Below are positions 50,684 to 57,517 of a stretch of DNA of 64,000 nt, one piece after another. Origin of the DNA: Embleya hyalina (GTDB lineage Bacteria > Actinomycetota > Actinomycetes > Streptomycetales > Streptomycetaceae); assembly GCF_003967355.1 (NCBI RefSeq), contig NZ_BIFH01000036.1, positions 101,740 to 165,739 of the forward strand, given 5' to 3'. The position numbers and the translations under genes are program-made. Each line of letters starts with the position of its first letter. Position 1 is the stretch's first letter. A model generated the notes under the pieces. The model was not told the DNA's origin, did not search any database, and worked only from the letters and a program-made list of their open reading frames with translations.

Positions 50684-51493
50684 TCAGGGGGTGAAGGTGC
50701 CGTCCGGGCGACGGACCCAGCCGGAGGCGGCCATGGTGCCGCCGTCGACGTGCAGGGTGGTGCCCGTGACGAAGCGGGCGAGGTCGCCGGCGAGGAAGAC
50801 GATCGGGGCGGCGCAGTCGTCGGCCTCGCCGAGGCCCAGGGGCACCTTGGCGCCGTAGTCGTACGCGCCCTCGGCCGTTTCGAACGTCTCCGCGAGACCG
50901 GCGTCGCCGGGGGTGGGGATGGCGTCGGGGGCGACGCAGTTGACCCGGATGCGGCGGTGCGAGAGTTCGAGCGCGAGCGACTTGGTGAGTTGTTCGACGG
51001 CGGCCTTCATCGCGGCGTACACCGCGAAGCCGGGCGCGGCGCGGAACGCCTCGATGCTGGTGACGTTGACGATCGAGCCGCCGTCGCGCATGAGCGGGGC
51101 GCCGTGTCGGATCACGTGCGTGACCGAGGTGAAGTTCTCGTCGACCAGTGCGCTCTGGCCCTTGGGACGGACATCCAGGAACGGCGACCAGAAGCCGCCG
51201 CCGGCGTTGTTGACGAGGACGTCGAGCGGGCCGAGGGCGGTGTGGGCGTCGTGGAGGAAACGTGCGACGCCGTCGCCGTCGCGGACGTCGAGTTCCATCG
51301 CGAAGGCCCGCCGGCCGGTGGCCTCGATCGCCTTGGCGGTCTCCCGGAGACCGGTGGGCTCGCGGTCGCAGACGGCGACGTCGGCGCCGAACCTGGCGAG
51401 TGCGAGGGCCGTCGCCGCGCCGATGCCCCGGGCCGCGCCGGTGACCACGGCCACTCGATCGGTGAGCAGGGCGGCGGAAGGGTCGAGCAGCAC
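50684..51493 (-). CDS. Short-chain dehydrogenase/reductase
   Basis: A 269-residue NAD(P)-dependent SDR. The cofactor motif is VVTGAARGIGAATALAL (about 15-31), the NNAG motif is in VLVNNAGGGFW (about 93-103), the catalytic Tyr/Lys pair is YAAMKAAVEQL (about 158-168) after Ser in NVTSIEAF (about 143-150), and DGGTMA lies near the C-terminus. The active site is complete. The start is GTG at 51493 after GAGGTG. It is the first gene of the three-gene operon, and two TGAC-N5-GTCA dyads lie upstream. Confidence 0.9.
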   Translation of the reverse strand: MLLDPSAALLTDRVAVVTGAARGIGAATALALARFGADVAVCDREPTGLRETAKAIEATGRRAFAMELDVRDGDGVARFLHDAHTALGPLDVLVNNAGGGFWSPFLDVRPKGQSALVDENFTSVTHVIRHGAPLMRDGGSIVNVTSIEAFRAAPGFAVYAAMKAAVEQLTKSLALELSHRRIRVNCVAPDAIPTPGDAGLAETFETAEGAYDYGAKVPLGLGEADDCAAPIVFLAGDLARFVTGTTLHVDGGTMAASGWVRRPDGTFTP

Positions 51494-51584
51494 GGGGGCA
51501 CCTCACTGTGGATCGCGTACGTTGTCGCCTCGGCGCGGGGCCGCCCATCGCGGGCCGTGCTCTGCGCTGGGGTCACCATGCCAC

Positions 51585-51599
51585 CTGACGACCCGTCAC
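51585..51599. promoter_or_regulatory. TGAC-N5-GTCA dyad 1 upstream of the SDR operon
   Basis: CTGACGACCCGTCAC, about 90 bases upstream of the SDR start. A second site with the same spacing lies 80 bases further away. The shape is like TetR-type operators. Confidence 0.45.
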
Positions 51600-51664
51600 C
51601 TGAAGGGAGACAGGCGTCTTTTTCCGTTCCGGGGCATCGATGTCGCCGCAGGGGCGCAGGTGAT

Positions 51665-51679
51665 CTGACGGTGTGTCAG
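51665..51679. promoter_or_regulatory. TGAC-N5-GTCA dyad 2 upstream of the SDR operon
   Basis: CTGACGGTGTGTCAG, a perfect 5-base-arm dyad with the same spacing as the site at 51585-51599. No TetR gene lies in the window. Confidence 0.45.
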
Positions 51680-51859
51680 TCAAAAGTGGCGGACATCACC
51701 GGCGCGAACCACCCCCACGACCGCACCCGCAACGCCCCGACGACCGCCCACGCACCCGCATCCGTATCCGCATCCGTATCCGCGATCGTGCCCGGGGCTG
51801 CTGCCACCGGCCCCGCAGGCGTGGGTGACCACAGGCGGCCGCGGTTGCCCTCGCAGCCG

Positions 51860-52027
51860 CCGAAGCCCGAGGCCACCCTCGCGGTCGCCGGAGTCCGAGG
51901 TTGCCCCGCAGTCGCCGGTAGCCGGAGGTCGCCCGTGTGGTCGCCGGAGTCCGAGTTTGCCCTCGCAGCTGCTGGAGTCCGAGGGCGGTCCTGTGGTCGC
52001 AGGGGCCCGAGGTCGGCCTTGCAGGCT
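51860..52027. repeat. Six degenerate copies of a 28-base tandem repeat
   Basis: Units resembling TCGCCGGAGTCCGAGG recur with starts at 51860, 51888, 51915, 51944, 51972 and 52000, a spacing of 27-29 bases. Copies differ at several positions. There are no unique spacers, so it is not CRISPR. Confidence 0.75.
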
Positions 52028-52478
52028 CCTCCTGCCCGCAAGCGCAGTCGGTGTCCGCCGGAGGGCGCCCGCGTGGGGTCAGGTGTCGCTTGCCGGCGAG
52101 CGCGGGTGGTAGCGCCGGCGAGTGCGGTGTCGCTCGGCCGAGGCCGCCCCTGCAGGCGCAGGCGGTCGAGGTCGTCCCCGCACGCGCAGTCGGTGTCCGC
52201 CGGAGGGTGCCCGCGTGGGTGTAGGTGTGGCTTGCCGGTGCGTGCGGGTGGTAGCGCCGGCGGGTGCGGTGTCGCTCGGCTGGGGTCGCCCCTGCAGGCG
52301 CAGGCGGTCGAGGTTGTTCCCGCAAGTGCGGTCGGTGTCCGCCGGAGGGTGCCCGCGTGGGCGTAGGTGTGGCTTGCCGGCGCGTGCGGGTGGTAGCGCC
52401 GGCGGGTGCGGTGTTGCTCGGCCGAGGTTGCCCCTGCAGGTGCCGGCGCCGGCGGTCGAGGTCGTCCCTGCGGGCGCA
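52017..52478. repeat. Three copies of a 142-base tandem repeat
   Basis: The landmark GTCGGTGTCCGCCGGAG occurs at 52047, 52189 and 52331, exactly 142 bases apart. A second landmark, GGCGGTCGAGGT, recurs at 52161, 52303 and 52451; the last copy is 6 bases longer. Copies 1 and 2 are nearly 90% identical by eye. A partial unit precedes them. Confidence 0.9.
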
Positions 52479-52745
52479 CTCGCCATTCGTCACCCGCCTG
52501 AGGCCGCCTCGCGGGTGCATGTGTCTTTCGTTTGGTACGTGCCGGGGCCGGTTCTGGCTGAGGCGTTTCCGCAGGCGTGGGCGGCGGCTGTTCGAGGGTG
52601 CTCGGGGTCGTGGCTGCGGGTGTGTGGGTTGTTCGGTTGCGTGTGTACGGGGCCGGAGCATGGGGCGCATGTGGTGCTCGTTCGCCGGCGGGGCAGGGGT
52701 CACCGGTGGTTCGCATGGATTGTCCGAAATCCATGCGGGCCGGTG

Positions 52746-55604
52746 ATGGTGCTCACTACGCTCTGCGACGTGGCGCTATCTCCCGATTCCTGCGGCATCG
52801 TGGCCGACTTCGGAACGTGGCTCGCGCGGGTCGGTCGGCCTGCCCGGGATGCCGAGCGGATGATCGATGTCCTCGGCACTCTGCTCGATCTGCGGGTCGC
52901 GTGCCTGCGGCTCGACGATCACACCCGCTGGCGGGCCGGCGATCTGAACGCGCTGCTCGAGACGCTGGTGCCGGCGCATGTCGCGCTGCCCCGCGAGGAC
53001 ACGGTGGCGCTGGTGGTGCCCGCGCTGCGGTTGTTCCTGGAGTTTCTGCGCGAGCAGGGTCCGCTGCACCCGGACAGCGACCGGCTCGTCCCGTTGTTCG
53101 AGGTGCTGGATCGGCACGAGGGCGAATTGCCGGCGAGGATGGCCGACTCGCGGCGGTGGGGCTCGGCGAAGAAGTTGTTCGTGGCGGGCTATGCGACCGG
53201 GCCCGGGCGGGGGCGGGCGTTGCCGGCGGTGCGGCTGCCGGACGAGCGGGAGTTGGCTCGGGCCGCCTCGGCCGCGCCGTCGTTCGCCGCCGCCCTCACC
53301 CTTGCCCGCTGGGTCGGTCGCGGGCGTCCGGTGACCGCGACCGGGGTTCTGCGACTGGCGCCCGCGGCCGAGGCGGTGCGGCTGCTCGGCATCGACGAAC
53401 CGGTCGCCGGCGTGCGCAGTGCGCGCGACGTGGAGCCGTTGCACCAGGTGTGGTCGATCGCGTGTACGGCCGGCCTGATCGAGGTCGGGCGTACGGTCGC
53501 GACCGCCGGCGAGCTTGCCCGGGCGCTGGCGGTCGGGCGACCCGGGGACGTCCTGCGGGTGTGGTCGAGCCTGTGGGAGGGCGTCGCGGTCGGCGAGGCC
53601 ACCGGACGACCCGAGGTGCGGCGGGCCGCGCACGTGCTGCGCGGCGGCGATGTGATCCGCGAGTTGTTGCGGGAGTTGTACGACCACGCGGGTCGGTGGG
53701 TGCCGATGGGTGGGCTGTTCGAATTGCTCTCGTACACGCCCGACGGGCGGCCCCGGTCGCCCGCGGTCGCCGACCCGGCGCTGTTCACCGGTCTGTCATT
53801 GGCGCATCAGATGGACGATCTGCGGGCGTTCGGCGTGCTGGAGATCCGTGAGCTGGTGGGTGGCGGGGCGCCGTTCATGGCGGTGCGGTTGACCCCGTTG
53901 GGGATGTACGGGCTGCGCACCCGCTTCCTGGAACTGGGCGTGCCCGCCCCGATCACCGGCCCGGGCGGTTGCGACGAACCCGCGCTGCCGCCGCTGTACG
54001 TGCCGCCCCGATCCGAGTGCGCGTTGGCCGCGCGGATGTCGCCGTTGATGGCGCAGGCGGCCGCGCTCGCGGAGTACGTCGAGCGGCACGGGCCGTTGCC
54101 GATCACCCACGAGGGGGTACTGGCGACCGCGGTCGCCGACTGCGTCATGGCCGAACTCGGCATCCCCCGGCAGCCGGCGCGGGCCGAGGGGCCGCCCCGT
54201 ACCGCCCGGGACGAGCATGCGCTGCACCGGCGGTGGACGCTCGCGATCGGCACCGGGCTGCTGGTGCCGAACGACGGCGCGGTGCGGGTCGCGGACGGCC
54301 TGCGGGTGTGGCGCGAGGGGGACGACGGCGAGCTGATCGCGCTGGCCGCGCGCGCGATGGTGGTGGTGGCCGAGGACAACGCGACGTTCGGGGAGGCGCA
54401 CGACGAGCGTTGGGACGTCCCCGAGGGGCTGGCCGCGTCGCTGTTCACCGGGCTGGTGCAACTCGGCGGGCCGCTCCCGGTGTCGCTGTTCGTCGGCCTC
54501 GCGGTGCGCCGCGACCTCGACCACGTGGTGCGGATGTTGCCACCCGAGCCGCCCGCCGACGACGAGGCCTTCGCGCTGGGACGGATCCTGGACGCGCCCG
54601 ACCTGGTCGGCGAGATGGGTCGCCTGTGCGGGACGGATGGCCCCGACACTGCGCCGGCCCCACCGTCACCCCCGCACCCGCCGGCATCCGCGTCGCCCCC
54701 GCACCCGCCGGCGACCACGCCTGTGCCCCCGCCGGCTCCACCGTCACCCCCGCACCCGCCGGCGACCGCGCCGGCGACCGCACCTGCGCCCGCGACCGCG
54801 TCCCCGCCCCCGTCACCCCCGCACCCGCACCCGCACTCGCCCGCGTCGGGGACGTCCGCCTCCCCCGTCGAGTGGTCCGGCGAGGTGCTGGCCCGGGTCC
54901 GGGCGGGGGTGATCCTGCTCGCCGACCGCCTGGCCGCGCTCGGCATCGTCCGGCGCACCGCCGAGGGCATCACCCTCACCGGCCTGGGCGGCACCCTCGT
55001 GCACCGGATGTTTCGCGAGCAGGGCCTGCCGGTCGCCACCGTCGACGACTACACCGCCGCCTCGGGCGCCCGCCTGCTCGGCGCGATGGGGGCGTGGCCG
55101 CGACCGATCGCCACACGCACGTTCGCGAGTTGGATCGGCTGCCGCCCGATCGACGCCGCGCTGTCCGAGCTGTGCGCGGTCGCGGGGGCCGCCGGACCCA
55201 CCGAGCGGCTGATGCTCTTCGCTCACGTGGGTGACGCCGACCTGCCCGAGGCCGCCGTCGAACAGGCCCTCGCCGACGCCGGCGCCGACCCCACGCTGGC
55301 CCCGCACGTGTGGAACTGGCGGCTGACCCACGACCGCGACGTACCGCCCGCGACGCTGCGCACGCTCGCCTGGCTCACCGCCGACAACGCCGCCGCGGCG
55401 CTGCTCGGCCGACACGAGGCGGCGGTCCTGGGCCTGCTCACCGAGGTGACGGGCAGTCAGGGACCGGGCGCGGACGTGGTCTTCGGCGAGCTGGCGACGA
55501 TGGGCCACCCCTGCGCCGAGGACGTCCTGCGGTTCGCCGAGACCACCCACCCCGACCCCGCGGTCGCCGGCGCCGCCCGCCGCGCCCTGCACCGCCTGCG
55601 CTGA
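52746..55604 (+). CDS. Large unrecognised protein with an internally duplicated module
   Basis: A 952-residue cytoplasmic protein. Two similar modules are visible: residues about 186-330 (LARWVGRGRPVTATGVLRLA, LLGI, then LHQVWSIACTAGLIEV) and about 441-582 (LAEYVERHGPLPITHEGVL, ELGI, then LHRRWTLAIGTGLLVP). The pattern recalls winged-helix-like repeats I have seen in unnamed actinobacterial proteins. A Pro/Ala/His-rich linker (about 636-708) leads to a helical C-terminal domain that ends in a HEAT-like stretch (VLRFAETTHPDPAVAGAARRALHRLR, abridged). The ATG at 52746 has no clear ribosome site, and the frame is open back to 52122 through the repeats; the start is therefore uncertain. No function can be given. 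Confidence 0.7.
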   Translation: MVLTTLCDVALSPDSCGIVADFGTWLARVGRPARDAERMIDVLGTLLDLRVACLRLDDHTRWRAGDLNALLETLVPAHVALPREDTVALVVPALRLFLEFLREQGPLHPDSDRLVPLFEVLDRHEGELPARMADSRRWGSAKKLFVAGYATGPGRGRALPAVRLPDERELARAASAAPSFAAALTLARWVGRGRPVTATGVLRLAPAAEAVRLLGIDEPVAGVRSARDVEPLHQVWSIACTAGLIEVGRTVATAGELARALAVGRPGDVLRVWSSLWEGVAVGEATGRPEVRRAAHVLRGGDVIRELLRELYDHAGRWVPMGGLFELLSYTPDGRPRSPAVADPALFTGLSLAHQMDDLRAFGVLEIRELVGGGAPFMAVRLTPLGMYGLRTRFLELGVPAPITGPGGCDEPALPPLYVPPRSECALAARMSPLMAQAAALAEYVERHGPLPITHEGVLATAVADCVMAELGIPRQPARAEGPPRTARDEHALHRRWTLAIGTGLLVPNDGAVRVADGLRVWREGDDGELIALAARAMVVVAEDNATFGEAHDERWDVPEGLAASLFTGLVQLGGPLPVSLFVGLAVRRDLDHVVRMLPPEPPADDEAFALGRILDAPDLVGEMGRLCGTDGPDTAPAPPSPPHPPASASPPHPPATTPVPPPAPPSPPHPPATAPATAPAPATASPPPSPPHPHPHSPASGTSASPVEWSGEVLARVRAGVILLADRLAALGIVRRTAEGITLTGLGGTLVHRMFREQGLPVATVDDYTAASGARLLGAMGAWPRPIATRTFASWIGCRPIDAALSELCAVAGAAGPTERLMLFAHVGDADLPEAAVEQALADAGADPTLAPHVWNWRLTHDRDVPPATLRTLAWLTADNAAAALLGRHEAAVLGLLTEVTGSQGPGADVVFGELATMGHPCAEDVLRFAETTHPDPAVAGAARRALHRLR

Positions 55605-55608
55605 GCGG

Positions 55609-56727
55609 TCACGGTCGCCAGAGTTCGCCGGGGGCCGGCTCCGGCCACGGGATGTCGGCGCGGACGGCGGCGAACAGTACCCGGCATCGCGCCTCGTCGA
55701 GCAGGACCACGCTCTGCCCGCCGCCGCGCTCGGCGAAGCCGGACACGGGCGCCGTGCGAAAGGCCAGGTCGGACTCGTCGATGCCCTTGAGATCGGTGGC
55801 CAGGTCGAGCAGTGCCTTGAAGTTCAGATTGTCGTCCACCGTCAGCGACTTGGTCAGCGACTGCAGCAGGTTCTCGGTGCGCAGCGGACTGCCGAGCACC
55901 CCCTCCGCGGTGATCTGCTTCGCGATCGCGCCCAGGAGTTGTTGCTGGTGTGCCACCCGGTCGAGGTCGCCGCGCTGCAGCCCGTAGCGCTGCCGGACGA
56001 ACTCCAGCGCCTTGGTGCCGTCCAGCCTGGTCCGGCCCTGGTCGGCGTCCACGGACACCCCGCCGAGCGCGTCGACCATGCCCTTGAACCCGCCGAAGTC
56101 CACCGCCGCGTAGTGGTCGATCCGCACACCGGTCAGATTTTCGATCGTGGCCACCAGCAGTGCCGGCCCGCCCCACGAAAAGGCCGCGTTCAGCTTGGCC
56201 TCGCCGTGCCCCGGGATGGAAACCCACGCGTCGCGCGGCAGCGAGATCGCCGAGATGGACGCCCGGCCCGCGGGCAGGTGCAGGATCATCATGGTGTCGC
56301 TGCGCCGCCCCTGCAGCGCCTCGGGGTCGGCGCCGGCCGCCGCCGCGTCCATGCCCACGAGCAGGATGTTCAGCGCCCGGCCGGCGGCGGGATCGGCCGG
56401 CGGACGCGGCCCGGCGGCGGGGATGCCCGACCGGTCGAACACGCCGTCGATGCGCTTGATGTTGGAGTTCAGCGAGTACAGCAGCCAGGCCGTACACCCG
56501 CCGACCACCAGCAACGACAGGGTCAGCAGACCGACCAGGGCGACGGCCGCCTTGCGCCGGCGCGACCACGGCTCGCGCGCGGGCGCCGGGGCCGGCTCGA
56601 ACTGCCCCTCCGCCCCGTCGGCCGAATCGTTCGTTCTGTCCGCCTCGTCGGGGTCGGCCGACTCACTCGCTGTGTCTGCTTCGTCGGCCTCGGCCGACTC
56701 GCCCGTCGCATCCGGCGCATCCTTCAT
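55609..56727 (-). CDS. LCP (LytR-CpsA-Psr) family wall-polymer ligase
   Basis: A 372-residue membrane protein. The acidic N-terminus (about 1-48, rich in Asp/Glu/Ala/Ser) is cytoplasmic, one helix follows (AAVALVGLLTLSLLVVGGC, about 60-78) and the LCP domain is outside: NILLVGMDAA (about 119-128), SDTMMILHLP, SLPRDAWVSIPGHGEAKLNAAF (abridged; about 167-188) with the Arg/Asp pair, and ALEFVRQRYGLQRGDLDRVAHQQQLL (abridged). It should attach secondary polymers such as arabinogalactan or teichoic-acid-like glycans to peptidoglycan. It converges on the 952-residue gene with only 4 bases between stops. Confidence 0.92.
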   Translation of the reverse strand: MKDAPDATGESAEADEADTASESADPDEADRTNDSADGAEGQFEPAPAPAREPWSRRRKAAVALVGLLTLSLLVVGGCTAWLLYSLNSNIKRIDGVFDRSGIPAAGPRPPADPAAGRALNILLVGMDAAAAGADPEALQGRRSDTMMILHLPAGRASISAISLPRDAWVSIPGHGEAKLNAAFSWGGPALLVATIENLTGVRIDHYAAVDFGGFKGMVDALGGVSVDADQGRTRLDGTKALEFVRQRYGLQRGDLDRVAHQQQLLGAIAKQITAEGVLGSPLRTENLLQSLTKSLTVDDNLNFKALLDLATDLKGIDESDLAFRTAPVSGFAERGGGQSVVLLDEARCRVLFAAVRADIPWPEPAPGELWRP

Positions 56728-56776
56728 GCGCAGAAGTTAGCGGACCAACTGTCGGAAATGGCAGGGGATTCGCGGA

Positions 56777-57289
56777 TCAGTGCTGATCCGAGATCGGACG
56801 GCGCATGCACACCCGGGGCCAACGATCGAGTCCGAGCGCCGCCTCGTGTGCTCGGATCGCCGCCAAACCCGGCGTCACTTCGGCCGAGGCGAGCGTGCGG
56901 AACCCGATCCGCGCGTAGTAGGGGGCGTTCCAGGCCACATCCCGGAACGTGGTCAACGTCAGCGCGAGCCCGGTATCCGCCTGCACCCGATCGATCATCG
57001 CCCGCCCCAGACCGCGCCGCGCGCCGTCGGGATGTACCGAGACCTGCTCGATGTGCGCGGCCCCGTCCACGAGGTCCCAGATCACGTAGGCCAGCGCCGG
57101 CTCGCCGACCACCAGGCAGCGCCCGCCGGTGCGATACGCGTCCAACTCCTCGACGGACAACGGCTCGTCCGCCGCGATCTCCGGCATCCCCGCATCCAGG
57201 AAACGCGCCCCGGCCGCGACCTCGATCTCCCGCAACCGCTCGAGGTCGCGCACCGAGGCCCCACGCATCGCATCACTCATGATCACCAT
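56777..57289 (-). CDS. GNAT-family N-acetyltransferase
   Basis: A 170-residue acetyl-CoA-dependent acetyltransferase. The acetyl-CoA loop is VHPDGARRGLGRAMID (about 97-112: Q/RxxGxG/A form), preceded by the beta-strand HIEQVSV and followed by NAPYYARIGF (about 129-138), all standard for GNAT. The substrate is unknown. I use ATG 57289; ATG 57280 (MSDAMRG) is equally likely since neither has a clear ribosome site. It is 49 bases ahead of the LCP gene on the same strand. Its upstream DNA is a C-rich tract. Confidence 0.85.
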   Translation of the reverse strand: MVIMSDAMRGASVRDLERLREIEVAAGARFLDAGMPEIAADEPLSVEELDAYRTGGRCLVVGEPALAYVIWDLVDGAAHIEQVSVHPDGARRGLGRAMIDRVQADTGLALTLTTFRDVAWNAPYYARIGFRTLASAEVTPGLAAIRAHEAALGLDRWPRVCMRRPISDQH

Positions 57290-57466
57290 TGTGGCCGCCG
57301 CCGAGACCGCGCCCACCGCGCCCACCGGCGCGACCCCCCGTCCGCGCCCGCGACCCCCCTCCGTGCCCGCCCCCGTACCCGTCCGCGCCCCCCTCCGCGC
57401 CCGCGCCCGCGCCCCCGTCCACGCCCACGCCCCTCGCCGGGACCGGGACGGCTCCGGCAGGTACGC

Positions 57467-57501
57467 CGAAGGGGCGACCCGCCAGGCGGGCCGCCCCTTC
57501 G
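57467..57501 (-). terminator. Terminator after fadB
   Basis: Outer arms CGAAGGGGCG / CGCCCCTTCG enclose a second stem CCCGCC/GGCGGG, 16 bases past the fadB stop on the minus strand. Confidence 0.85.
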
Positions 57502-57517
57502 TGAAACACCGTCGCGA

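Larger units (their letters stand above)
51494..52745. other. Repeat-bearing region without a gene
   Basis: About 1.25 kb between the SDR operon and the 952-residue protein gene. It holds the two dyads near 51.6 kb, a 28-base repeat family (51860-52027) and a 142-base repeat family (52017-52478). All six frames stay open for long distances because stop codons are rare at this GC content, but the repeat lengths are not multiples of three and no frame has family similarity. I regard the stretch as non-coding. The last 250 bases should contain the promoter of the downstream gene. Confidence 0.7.

Noticed and set aside
48330..51548. A 1072-codon minus-strand frame spanning the SDR/LLM/EthD operon
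   Set aside because: It is a second frame over three well-supported genes and is Arg/Pro-rich throughout.
49340..52366. A 1008-codon plus-strand frame across the LLM and SDR genes and the repeats
   Set aside because: Antisense shadow with Gly/Val/Arg bias; it crosses repeat units that shift frame.
51860..52478. Repeats resembling a CRISPR array
   Set aside because: The units are contiguous and degenerate, with no constant repeat plus unique spacer pattern and no cas genes.
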